Origin: Polluticoccus soli
GTDB taxonomy: Bacteria > Bacteroidota > Bacteroidia > Chitinophagales > Chitinophagaceae
Direction: 5' to 3'
DNA length: 64,000 nt
NCBI RefSeq assembly: GCF_029269745.1
Contig: NZ_JARJHT010000002.1
Span: forward strand, 124,001 to 188,000
Made by a program: the position numbers and the translations under genes
The notes under the pieces: generated by a model
The model's database searches: none
Seen by the model: the letters and a program-made list of their open reading frames with translations, nothing else
Told to the model about the DNA's origin: nothing
In this document: in pieces, positions 26,645 to 34,870 of the stretch
How the letters are laid out: each line of letters starts with the position of its first letter
How positions within the stretch are numbered: position 1 is the first letter of the stretch

Positions 26645-27628
26645 ATGATTGACGTTACCTACATCTACAGAGAATTCCGGGAGACGGCATTTTCAATTGA
26701 AGGCATTTTTGATGTTGTTCGAAAAAAGTTGAGTGGAACGGTCAACGACCGATCATTTCATTTCGACGCCACCAAATCGCGTGTTAGAAACGTATTGGAC
26801 ATTCGCAAATTGCCGGCTGGCATCAATCATGTCACCGGTGACATCTATTTCCTTACGATAGGACTGCGGAAAAGTAAGAATGTGGTAACGATACATGATC
26901 TTGGGCATTATGAGCACCTGAAACAGTTTCCGCTGAAATTTATCGTGTATCATTTGTTCTGGATGTACCTCCCGCTCAGAAAGGCAGACGTAATTACAGT
27001 TGTATCGGAAACTACTAAGGCTCATCTTTTGAAAGCATTTGGTTTTGCAAAAGATAAAGTAAGGGTTGTGTATAATCCTGTTAAGCCCATCTTTAAATAC
27101 AGTAAGAAAGAAACACTGAACACAAAACTGCGCATATTGCAAGTTGGTAGTGGCTGGCAGAAAAATCTAAACAACCTGATAGAAGCTGTGAAAGGTACCA
27201 ATTATCACCTGGACATCGTTGGGCTGCCTGATGCTGAGTCCATCGAGAAAATGCAGCGCTTCGATATTTTACATACAATCAGCAGCGGATTGACAGACGT
27301 GCAGCTATATCAGAAATACCTCGATTGCGATATTCTTTTTTTTGCATCGATACAAGAGGGTTTTGGTATGCCAATAATAGAGGCACAAGCGGTAGGACGA
27401 CCAGTAATAACGAGTAACGTAGGGGCAATGCTCGAAGTGGCACAGGATACAGCTGTACTTGTAGAGCCGCGAAATGTTGCCCAGATCAGACAGGCAATCG
27501 ATGCACTAGCGCAGGATAAGAACTATTATGATCTGATAGTGGAAAAAGGACTGGGCAATGCTTCGAAATATAGTATCGAGCACATTGCCGACGAGTATTT
27601 GAACATCTATAAGGAGCTTGCAAGTTAA
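26645..27628 (+). CDS. Glycosyltransferase family 4
   Basis: 327 residues. TIHDLGHYEHL near residue 83, VSETTKAHLLKAFG near 120 and VVYNPVKPIF mark the acceptor-domain end. The donor domain follows with LQVGSGWQKNLNNLIEAV near 164, LYQKYLDCDILFFASIQEGFGMPIIEAQAVGRPVITS (EX7E with EGFGMPIIE) and LVEPRNVAQIRQAI. It is a compact, canonical GT4 protein. It has a 44-base upstream gap, slightly longer than most in the operon, with no promoter I can recognise. Confidence 0.9.
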   Translation: MIDVTYIYREFRETAFSIEGIFDVVRKKLSGTVNDRSFHFDATKSRVRNVLDIRKLPAGINHVTGDIYFLTIGLRKSKNVVTIHDLGHYEHLKQFPLKFIVYHLFWMYLPLRKADVITVVSETTKAHLLKAFGFAKDKVRVVYNPVKPIFKYSKKETLNTKLRILQVGSGWQKNLNNLIEAVKGTNYHLDIVGLPDAESIEKMQRFDILHTISSGLTDVQLYQKYLDCDILFFASIQEGFGMPIIEAQAVGRPVITSNVGAMLEVAQDTAVLVEPRNVAQIRQAIDALAQDKNYYDLIVEKGLGNASKYSIEHIADEYLNIYKELAS

Positions 27629-27667
27629 CATCGCAGACCTACAAAGCGCCGGTACCGGTTAATACCC

Positions 27668-28735
27668 ATGAATACACAAAAAAATATCGTTTATCTCTAT
27701 TCGGAGGTCATGCCATACGCCATCACCATCATGCGTGTATTGCGCGACAACTTCAATGCAAATATTGACTGCATCTGTTGGGATAAGAACAAAAACACTC
27801 CTTTTGTTCCGACGGATATGGACCGGGTGAAGTTTCACAAGCGCTCGGGTTTTGACAGACAAGGTTTGATTGATTTTATTGAAGAAAGGAAGCCCGAGAT
27901 AATCTTTATATCGGGTAGGATGGACCATGGGTATCTAAGCATAATTCCGCATTTCCGGGCAAAAGGCATCCCCGTTATTTCGGCTTGCGATAACCAGTGG
28001 TACGGAACTGTAAAGAACTGGTTAGCCGCGTTATGTAGCAGGTATATCTACCACAGGTACTTCGAATACTTTTGGGTGCCGGGCAGGAGGCAGTTTGAAT
28101 TTGCAAAGAGGGTCGGTTTTTCCAATAATAATATACTTGGCTATTCGCTGTCTGCAGATGTTGATCGTTTTAAGCAAGCCCACACCGAAAGAAAGAATCT
28201 ACATTCAGGTAAATTTCCCAAGAATATAGTTTTTGTCGGCAGGTTTGTGAAAGCGAAAGGGCTGGATATTTTGGTAAAAGCCTTTGCTGAGTTTAAAAAG
28301 GAAATGCAAAGCGACTGGAAACTGATTGTAGTAGGCACTGGACCTTTGAAGGTTGAGGCCAACGCAGATATCGAAGTTGTCGATTTTATGTCAACCGAAG
28401 AGTTGGCGTCAAGGAGTGCTGGATGGGGTGTCTTTTGTCTACCCAGTATTTGGGAGCCATGGGGCGTGGTGATACATGAATTTGCTGCTGCCGGCATGCC
28501 CATCATTGCCTCTGAAGATGTAGGTGCTGCTGATACCTTTATAGTTGACGGGTTCAATGGATATACATTCAAGCCGGGAGATATGAACGCCCTGAAAGCT
28601 GTATTCGTAAAGCTGAATTCAAAGACCGACGATCAGCTTTGGGCGATGGGCGATAGGAGTATCGAAATATCTGATGCTATTACTCCGGTTAAAGCGGCGC
28701 ACAGCTTTATGAGTGTTTTGAACAAAGCAAAATAG
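27668..28735 (+). CDS. Glycosyltransferase family 4 (first of a second tandem pair)
   Basis: 355 residues, highly similar over the whole length to the next gene (identical blocks include RDNFNANIDCI, CDNQWYG, RYIYHRYF and VPGRRQFEFAKR). The donor domain has FVGRFVKAKGLDILVKAF near residue 183, VDFMSTEELA, and FCLPSIWEPWGVVIHEFAAAG near 257, which holds the acidic donor-binding pair. Retaining transfer is expected. A 150-base gap with a strong hairpin separates it from its twin. The pair looks like a tandem duplication with moderate later divergence. Confidence 0.9.
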   Translation: MNTQKNIVYLYSEVMPYAITIMRVLRDNFNANIDCICWDKNKNTPFVPTDMDRVKFHKRSGFDRQGLIDFIEERKPEIIFISGRMDHGYLSIIPHFRAKGIPVISACDNQWYGTVKNWLAALCSRYIYHRYFEYFWVPGRRQFEFAKRVGFSNNNILGYSLSADVDRFKQAHTERKNLHSGKFPKNIVFVGRFVKAKGLDILVKAFAEFKKEMQSDWKLIVVGTGPLKVEANADIEVVDFMSTEELASRSAGWGVFCLPSIWEPWGVVIHEFAAAGMPIIASEDVGAADTFIVDGFNGYTFKPGDMNALKAVFVKLNSKTDDQLWAMGDRSIEISDAITPVKAAHSFMSVLNKAK

Positions 28736-28753
28736 CGTGCTGGCGGTATCCCA

Positions 28754-28779
28754 TTCTGTTATGGCGAGCCGTAACAGAA
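28754..28779 (+). terminator. Hairpin between duplicated GT4 genes, possible weak terminator
   Basis: A 12-base-pair stem (left arm 28754-28765, right arm 28768-28779, one T-G pair) with a minimal loop. The downstream sequence is AT-rich but has no uninterrupted T-run, so termination would be partial at best. It sits 19 bases after a stop codon in the largest intergenic gap of the operon and might instead protect or process the mRNA. Confidence 0.4.
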
Positions 28780-28885
28780 AATTAATCATAATATTTTGAA
28801 AAAAAAGGCGGATGTTTAGGCAGTTAACTATAACTCGAGGAAGACATTCGTTTAGATTTCTATAAAAGGAGAGAGACAACAGTAA

Positions 28886-29956
28886 ATGAATTCGCCCAAA
28901 AACATAGTCTACCTCTACTCGGAAGTACTGCCCTATGCTATAACCACTATGCGTGCGTTGCGAGATAACTTTAACGCAAACATTGATTGTATATCTTGGG
29001 ACAAAAACAAAGTGACTCCATTTGTTCCGCAAGACATGGAACGAATACGGTTTCACAAGCGTTCCGAATTTAATAAGCAGACCCTGATCAATTTTATTGA
29101 GTCCCGACGTCCCGACGTATTGTGCATCTCTGGAAGAATGGATGGGGCATATTTGGACGTCGCAGTGCATTTCCGGGCTAAAGGTGTTCCTGTCATTTCC
29201 GGCTGCGATAACCAATGGTACGGCTCCGTGAAAAATTGGGTCGCCGCGCTGTTTAGCCGATATATTTATCACCGCTACTTTGACTATTTCTGGGTACCGG
29301 GAAGAAGGCAATTTGAGTTTGCCAAAAGGATAGGTTATTCCAATAAAAATATTCTTGGCTATGCACTCTCGGCGGATGTCGATAGATTTAGAAGTGCGTA
29401 CGAGGCGAGGAAAATGCAACACGCCGGAAAATTTCCAAGAACTATTGTGTATGCAGGCAGGTTTTCGCAGGAAAAAGGTATAGAGGTCCTGGTAAAGGCG
29501 TTTACCGAATTTAAGTCCGAAACAACAAACGACTGGAAATTGGTGCTCGTTGGTGCAGGGCCTGTAAAAGTTGAATCTACTTCAGACATCCAGGTGCTTG
29601 ACTATATGACACCTGATGAACTGGTTGCCAAATCTTCTGACTTTGGCGTGTTTTGCCTCCCCAGTATTTGGGACCATTGGGGCGTTGTAATACATGAATT
29701 TACCGCGGCCGGAATGCCAATGATATCCTCGGACGGAGTCGGGGCAGCTGACACCTTCATTATAGAAGGATTTAATGGTTATCTTTTCAAATCGCGCGAT
29801 GTGAATGCACTAAAAGCCGCATTCGTAAAGATGACGTCGAAAACCGACGAGGAACTTTGGGAAATGGGCGACCGTAGTTTTGAAATATCCGAAACGATCA
29901 CTCCTACTAAAGCGGCTCATAGCTTTATGAGCGTACTGGACAAAAGCGTTGGATAA
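28886..29956 (+). CDS. Glycosyltransferase family 4 (second of a second tandem pair)
   Basis: 356 residues, twin of the preceding gene. An AAAGGAGAGAG stretch 10-20 bases upstream of the ATG is one of the few purine-rich ribosome-binding-like sites in the locus. Matching motifs: YAGRFSQEKGIEVLVKAF near residue 184 and FCLPSIWDHWGVVIHEF near 258. The substitution of WEPWG by WDHWG at the donor-site loop is the most visible change near the active site and could shift donor preference. The next gene starts immediately after its stop. Confidence 0.9.
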   Translation: MNSPKNIVYLYSEVLPYAITTMRALRDNFNANIDCISWDKNKVTPFVPQDMERIRFHKRSEFNKQTLINFIESRRPDVLCISGRMDGAYLDVAVHFRAKGVPVISGCDNQWYGSVKNWVAALFSRYIYHRYFDYFWVPGRRQFEFAKRIGYSNKNILGYALSADVDRFRSAYEARKMQHAGKFPRTIVYAGRFSQEKGIEVLVKAFTEFKSETTNDWKLVLVGAGPVKVESTSDIQVLDYMTPDELVAKSSDFGVFCLPSIWDHWGVVIHEFTAAGMPMISSDGVGAADTFIIEGFNGYLFKSRDVNALKAAFVKMTSKTDEELWEMGDRSFEISETITPTKAAHSFMSVLDKSVG

Positions 29957-30958
29957 ATGATATTGATCGACGCACTTTTTATTGCAAATGAAGGTGGCGG
30001 GCCTAATCTGTTGCGTTATTTAATAGATGTAATTCGCAGCAACGGCAAAGAGTCGGAATTCTTTCTCTATTTAGACGAGCGTTTTCAGCATGACGTGAGT
30101 GGGTTCGCTCATTTACGGTCAAAAGCGGGCCTGTTAAAACGGTTGAATTTTTATCGACAAAATAGGGAACGGTTCTCCAGGGTATTGTGTTTTGCTAATA
30201 CACCGCCGCCAGTCAGGTTAAACGTACCTGTTCATACTTATTTTCATAATCAGATGCTGCTGGAGAGCAGGCGTCGATTTGCAAGTAAGCAATATTTCAG
30301 GTTTTTGTTGAGGTATGCATTTGTCGCGTTGTGGAATAACAATACTGACGACTATATTGTGCAAACGCCGCATATGGTTGAGGAGATAGTGTCCGCTGGA
30401 TTGAAACCTGAAACAAGATGTAAACAGTTTCCGATTTTCAAGCCTTTCGAACGTGCGTATGTTGCTGATTACAGGTCGTTAACGGAATTTGTTTACGTAA
30501 GTGCTGCTTCCTTTTATAAAAATCATACAACGCTTCTAAATGCGTGGGAGCATCTTTTTGATAGAGGTCTGAACCCTGTTTTGCACCTTACGGTCACAGA
30601 TACGTACACGTCTGTACTATTGCATATCAAGCGTTTGCAGGATAAAGGGGTGCAGATCATCAATCACGGGTATATAGACACTTCGGAACTGTATGGACGA
30701 TGTGCCTACATGATATACCCCTCATTGAATGAAAGCTTTGGTCTCAGCCTAATTGAGGGTGCTAACGCGGGGATGAAAATATTAGCAGCTGATCTTCCTT
30801 ATGTTAGGTCGGTTATCGAGGCCAGTGTCTATTTTGATCCACTTGACGTAGGGGCTATATCACAAGCAGTTGCAGCAGTATTGCAAAATGCGCCTTCTCT
30901 TACAAAAATTGTCGTGGAAGACCGCGTAGACGAGCTTCTGGAATATATTTTGAATTAA
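29957..30958 (+). CDS. Glycosyltransferase family 4
   Basis: 333 residues beginning the base after the preceding stop. NEGGGPNLLRYLI near residue 11 is the acceptor-domain glycine loop, FVYVSAASFYKNHTTLLNAW near 175 starts the donor domain, and MIYPSLNESFGLSLIEGANAG near 250 contains the EX7E pair (E..FGLSLIE). YFDPLDVGAISQAVAAVL closes the domain. Family assignment is firm, specificity unknown. It is the last GT before the UDP-FucNAc genes. Confidence 0.87.
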   Translation: MILIDALFIANEGGGPNLLRYLIDVIRSNGKESEFFLYLDERFQHDVSGFAHLRSKAGLLKRLNFYRQNRERFSRVLCFANTPPPVRLNVPVHTYFHNQMLLESRRRFASKQYFRFLLRYAFVALWNNNTDDYIVQTPHMVEEIVSAGLKPETRCKQFPIFKPFERAYVADYRSLTEFVYVSAASFYKNHTTLLNAWEHLFDRGLNPVLHLTVTDTYTSVLLHIKRLQDKGVQIINHGYIDTSELYGRCAYMIYPSLNESFGLSLIEGANAGMKILAADLPYVRSVIEASVYFDPLDVGAISQAVAAVLQNAPSLTKIVVEDRVDELLEYILN

Positions 30959-30967
30959 TTTGCATGT

Positions 30968-31993
30968 ATGTTTGATAATAAAACACTTCTTATCACCGGC
31001 GGAACTGGCTCGTTTGGAAATGCCGTTCTGGAAAAGTTCATCAATTCTGATTTTAGCGAGATCAGGATATTTAGCCGGGACGAGAAAAAACAGGACGACC
31101 TTCGAAAGAAGTACAATGATAAGCGGATCAAGTTCTATATCGGTGACGTTAGGGACTATTCGTCAGTTGACGCCGCTGTAAACGGGGCTAACTATATTTT
31201 TCATGCGGCCGCACTGAAACAGGTGCCTTCGTGTGAGTTTTTTCCTATGGAGGCGATCAAAACCAACGTTATCGGCACTGAAAATGTTCTGGATGCTGCT
31301 GTAAAGCACAATGTTGAGAATATTGTTGTACTCAGTACGGATAAGGCCGTTTATCCCATTAATGCAATGGGTATGTCAAAAGCGCTCATGGAAAAAGTGA
31401 TGGTAGCCAAGTCGCGACGTATTACCAATGGCAAGATTATTTTGTCTGGCACTCGATACGGGAATGTTATGGCTTCACGAGGCTCGGTTATTCCGTTGTT
31501 CATGGACCAGATAAAAGCTGGGAAACCGATCACCATTACTGATCCAAACATGACCCGGTTTATGATGACACTGGAGGATGCGGTTGAATTGGTGATGTTT
31601 GCCTTTCATAAAGCCAAGCCAGGTGATATATTTGTTCAAAAGGCGCCTGCTTGTACGGTAGAAGTACTGGCACTAGCATTAAAAGAGCTGTACAATGCTT
31701 CAAACGAGATTCGTGTCATTGGAACCCGTCATGGAGAAAAGTTGTATGAAACTCTGGTTAATCGTGAAGAAATGGCGAAAGCGAGGGATCTGGGGGATTA
31801 TTATTGCATACCAGCAGATGAGCGAGATCTCAACTATGAGAACTATTTTTCACAAGGCGAGCTAAAAGTCTCAAAAGTAGAAGAATATCATTCTCATAAC
31901 ACGGAGCAGTTGGATGTGGAAGGTATCAAAAAGCTGTTATTGAAGTTGCCTGCTGTGCGAGCAGACTTGAAAATTGCAGAATTGGTTAACTAA
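30968..31993 (+). CDS. capE: UDP-GlcNAc 4,6-dehydratase/5-epimerase, CapE/FnlA/WbjB-like
   Basis: 341 residues, against about 342 for Staphylococcus CapE. The enzyme is a short-chain dehydrogenase that converts UDP-GlcNAc to the 4-keto-6-deoxy-L-talo product in the first step of UDP-L-FucNAc synthesis. The NADP loop GGTGSFG is at residues 11-17, AALKQVPSCE near 81-90, STDKAVYP at 123-130, and the catalytic MxxxK (Met134, Lys138) that replaces the usual YxxxK in this subgroup is present. CapF- and CapG-like genes follow at 33743 and 34871, which strongly supports this pathway over a plain PglF-type dehydratase. Two unrelated genes are inserted between it and capF. Confidence 0.9.
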   Translation: MFDNKTLLITGGTGSFGNAVLEKFINSDFSEIRIFSRDEKKQDDLRKKYNDKRIKFYIGDVRDYSSVDAAVNGANYIFHAAALKQVPSCEFFPMEAIKTNVIGTENVLDAAVKHNVENIVVLSTDKAVYPINAMGMSKALMEKVMVAKSRRITNGKIILSGTRYGNVMASRGSVIPLFMDQIKAGKPITITDPNMTRFMMTLEDAVELVMFAFHKAKPGDIFVQKAPACTVEVLALALKELYNASNEIRVIGTRHGEKLYETLVNREEMAKARDLGDYYCIPADERDLNYENYFSQGELKVSKVEEYHSHNTEQLDVEGIKKLLLKLPAVRADLKIAELVN

Positions 31994-32064
31994 GGGAGCT
32001 TAATGTCGTATATAAGGGATCGCGGAAGGTGGTCCAATGATAAAAAAAATCGCAGATTGAATTG

Positions 32065-32955
32065 ATGAATAGCGACTTTATTACCACTTATAGAGAGTTG
32101 TTGGAATGGCGGCCGCACACGGTGCGCGACCGGATGAAGGACATTGCGCTTCGGGGATTGGTGTTTATAGACGCGCTCACTGGTGCAGACATCAAGTTTC
32201 TTGATCGTCCGAGAATTCAGTTTTTGTATCTCCATCACGTTTTCAAAGATGAAGAACAACAACTGCGCTCACTATTGAATAAACTCTCCCAGCATTTTGA
32301 GTTTATTTCTTACTCCGATGCTGTTACAAAGATTCTTACTGGCCAGGTCGACAAACCATATATATGTTTTAGTGCGGACGACGGGCTCAAGAATAACCTG
32401 ACGGCTGCTGCCATCTTGAATGAGTACGGCGCGAAAGCCTGCTTTTTTATTAATCCAGGACTGATAGGTGAGGCCGATTATGGCAAGATCAAAACTTATT
32501 GTCGTGACGTCCTGGATTTTCCTGTGTCTGAATTTCTTGGATGGGACGACGTTTGCACTTTGCTTAAGGATGGTCACGAGATAGGCGGCCATTCTATGCA
32601 CCATATGAATATTGCCGCTACCAATCCTGACGAAATTAGTGCGGACATGGCGGAAACTTGGAATGTACTGAGGCAATACTGCGATCTACCCAAACATTTC
32701 GCTTTCCCCTACGGCCGGTTCTTTCATTTCAGCGAGGCCGGCAGAAAGGCCGTTTTTGATGCAGGTTTCATATCCTGCGCAAGTGCTGAAAGGGGCTGTC
32801 ACATTAATCCTGACAGACCACTGCAACCGGATGAACTTTGCATTCGCCGCGATCACGTAGTGCTTGACTGGGGTGTTGATCAGATTTTTCATTTCATCAA
32901 CAGCAACGCCCGGAAAGCCGCCGCTCATAATAATTTGTTCCCAACTCTTCAATGA
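32065..32955 (+). CDS. Polysaccharide deacetylase family protein (CE4-like)
   Basis: 296 residues from the ATG at 32065 (a TTG three bases earlier is the alternative). The NodB-like fold is shown by SADDG at 103-107 in place of the usual TFDDG, CFFINPGLIG near 126, and GGHSMHH at 174-180, which holds the metal-binding histidines. AFPYGRF near 220 is the distal motif. Family members remove N- or O-acetyl groups from sugars. No signal peptide or membrane segment is evident, so it would act in the cytoplasm, on a precursor or lipid-linked intermediate. Together with the adjoining formyltransferase it suggests acetyl-to-formyl exchange on an amino sugar; that is inference. Confidence 0.82.
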   Translation: MNSDFITTYRELLEWRPHTVRDRMKDIALRGLVFIDALTGADIKFLDRPRIQFLYLHHVFKDEEQQLRSLLNKLSQHFEFISYSDAVTKILTGQVDKPYICFSADDGLKNNLTAAAILNEYGAKACFFINPGLIGEADYGKIKTYCRDVLDFPVSEFLGWDDVCTLLKDGHEIGGHSMHHMNIAATNPDEISADMAETWNVLRQYCDLPKHFAFPYGRFFHFSEAGRKAVFDAGFISCASAERGCHINPDRPLQPDELCIRRDHVVLDWGVDQIFHFINSNARKAAAHNNLFPTLQ

Positions 32956-33746
32956 GGGTAATTGTTCTTACTACATCTCGCTTAGGCACCGCTGGCCATC
33001 ACTTGCCCGTTATTGCTACGGCAAAAGGTATAGAGATAGTTGCTGTAATACTTAGCGAAGGCTTTGTTACCAACCGCAGCAAACGGCATTGGCGAAACTT
33101 GAAAAAGATCGCACGTATTGGTGTGCTGGGCGCTTTCAATGGTGTACGCATGAGGAGGTGGTATGGCGAGGCGCTTAATAGTTACTGCAACATTCAAAGT
33201 GTTGAGGATACCTGTAGGTCGTTAGGTATCCGGTTTGAAAAAGTTCCGTCAACAAATAGCCGTCAAACCCAACAGCTTTTTAAAGACCTGGGTGCAGACG
33301 TGGCAATAAGCCTTGGTAACGGGTATATTTCACCTAAGGTGTTTACTATTCCCCGACATGGAATGCTCAACATCCACCATGAAATATTACCCGATTATCA
33401 GAACGCTCAAAGTATTATCTGGCAGTTGTACAACGGAAGTGCTGAGACCGGTTATACCATCCATAAAATAGACGCCCGCATTGATACTGGAGACATACTG
33501 CTGCAGGAGCACGTGTCGATAAAGTTTCGGGATTCGCTTGCAGAAACGGTGACTGCAACCCTGGCGGAAGTCTTCGACAGGTCAGCCCAGGGATTGAAGA
33601 AACTTCTGGAAAATTTCCACCGTTATTACGACAACGCCCGTCCGCAAGGCACCGGTAAAAAATATACCACTCCATCATATCGGCAATATTTTACGATCTT
33701 GCAAAACTTCAAGCGTTTAAGAAATATTAATCGCATACCTGAATGA
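32952..33746 (+). CDS. Sugar N-formyltransferase-like protein
   Basis: 264 residues of the formyltransferase fold that uses N10-formyltetrahydrofolate. The catalytic triad region is readable: Asn140 and His142 in LNIHHEILPDY, and Asp178 in DTGDIL, with GYTIHKIDARID between them. It is shorter than methionyl-tRNA formyltransferase (about 310) and lacks its C-terminal OB domain. The N-terminus TTSRLGTAGHHLPV is unlike Fmt, so a nucleotide-amino-sugar formylase is more likely. It overlaps the deacetylase upstream by four bases (ATGA) and CapF downstream by four (ATGA), which couples it to both. The acceptor amine is not identified. Confidence 0.78.
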   Translation: MRVIVLTTSRLGTAGHHLPVIATAKGIEIVAVILSEGFVTNRSKRHWRNLKKIARIGVLGAFNGVRMRRWYGEALNSYCNIQSVEDTCRSLGIRFEKVPSTNSRQTQQLFKDLGADVAISLGNGYISPKVFTIPRHGMLNIHHEILPDYQNAQSIIWQLYNGSAETGYTIHKIDARIDTGDILLQEHVSIKFRDSLAETVTATLAEVFDRSAQGLKKLLENFHRYYDNARPQGTGKKYTTPSYRQYFTILQNFKRLRNINRIPE

Positions 33747-34861
33747 GAAAGATAGGTATTACGGGTCAGCAGGGATTTATTGGATCCTACCTCTATAATA
33801 AGATCAGTCTGTTGAAAGATGAGTTTACGCTCGTCAATTTTGATAGGCAGTATTTCAACGATCCTGCAGCTTTAGCTGCATGGGCTGGCCAGTGTGATGT
33901 GATCGTTCATCTTGCGGCGATGAACCGACATGAAAGCGCCGACGTGTTGAAAGATACCAATATTGAGCTGGTGCAAAAATTGGTAAATACACTTGGCACA
34001 TTAGGACATACTCCACATGTGTTGTTCTCGTCTTCCACTCAGGAGGACCGAGGCAACGAATACGGTATTTCAAAAACTACCGGGAGAAATTTGCTGGCCG
34101 ACTGGGCGGCGAAAAACGAAAGCTGTTTTACAGGTTTGATCATACCAAATGTATATGGTCCGTTTGGCAAACCATTTTACAATTCTGTGGTAGCAACGTT
34201 TTGCTACCAGCTTTGTAACGAGCAACAGCCGCGTATTGATGTAGATGGCAAGCTTAAACTAATATATGTAGATGAACTTGCAGAAGTTTTCATTGCCGCG
34301 ATAAGAAATGGAGTCAATAATGCCTCGTTTGCGGTTGAGCACAGCGTTGAAAAGAATGTGAGCGAGATTCTTGGAAAGTTGAACGTGTTCAAAGATCTCT
34401 ACTTTGATAAAGGCATATTTCCTGCAATTGAAAATAACTTTGAGCGTAATCTTTTCAATACCTTCAGAAGTTATATTCCCTACGCCACTCATTTTCCGGT
34501 TGCGCTCAAGCAGCATGCCGATGACAGAGGCGTGTTTGTAGAGCTGGTGAAATTGCAACAAGGCGGGCAAGTGTCGTATTCTACCACACATCCCGGCATC
34601 ACCCGTGGCAATCACTTTCACACAAGAAAGATCGAACGGTTCCTGGTCATCAAGGGTAAGGCCTTGATCCAGCTACGTAAATACAATGCCGGAGAGGTGA
34701 TCGATCTTTACCTGGACGGCACACAGCCATCATACGTCGATATGCCAGTATGGTATACTCATAATATTAAGAATATCGGGGATGAGGAGCTATATACCGT
34801 ATTTTGGATTAACGAATTTTTCGATCCCGCTGATCCTGATACCTATTTCGAAACGGTGTAA
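33743..34861 (+). CDS. capF: Bifunctional UDP-sugar reductase/epimerase, CapF/FnlB/WbjC-like
   Basis: 372 residues, matching the roughly 369 of CapF, with its two-domain build. An N-terminal short-chain dehydrogenase domain (residues 1 to about 245) begins ITGQQGFIGSYLYN and includes VHLAAMNRHES and YGISKTTGRNLL (YxxxK-like). A C-terminal cupin (about 250-372) contains NHFHTRKIERFLVI and the metal-binding histidines. CapF performs the 3-epimerisation and C4 reduction of the CapE product to UDP-L-pneumosamine/6-deoxytalose derivatives. Start overlaps the formyltransferase stop. The assignment is strengthened by CapE and CapG on either side. Confidence 0.92.
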   Translation: MRKIGITGQQGFIGSYLYNKISLLKDEFTLVNFDRQYFNDPAALAAWAGQCDVIVHLAAMNRHESADVLKDTNIELVQKLVNTLGTLGHTPHVLFSSSTQEDRGNEYGISKTTGRNLLADWAAKNESCFTGLIIPNVYGPFGKPFYNSVVATFCYQLCNEQQPRIDVDGKLKLIYVDELAEVFIAAIRNGVNNASFAVEHSVEKNVSEILGKLNVFKDLYFDKGIFPAIENNFERNLFNTFRSYIPYATHFPVALKQHADDRGVFVELVKLQQGGQVSYSTTHPGITRGNHFHTRKIERFLVIKGKALIQLRKYNAGEVIDLYLDGTQPSYVDMPVWYTHNIKNIGDEELYTVFWINEFFDPADPDTYFETV

Positions 34862-34870
34862 ACTCATTAA

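Noticed and set aside
29103-29118. Tandem 8-mer CCCGACGT twice
   Set aside because: Lies in coding sequence at a position where the sister protein differs only slightly and does not disturb the frame; most likely chance or a minor codon duplication.
28619-29422. Long minus-strand frame (267 codons) across the GT4 pair
   Set aside because: It runs antisense through the two conserved transferases and the gap between them, has no domain and no good start, and is explained by third-position bias in the real genes.
30967-30974. TATGTTTG at the capE start as an internal promoter
   Set aside because: It includes the capE start codon itself, so transcription from it would begin inside the gene; most likely chance.
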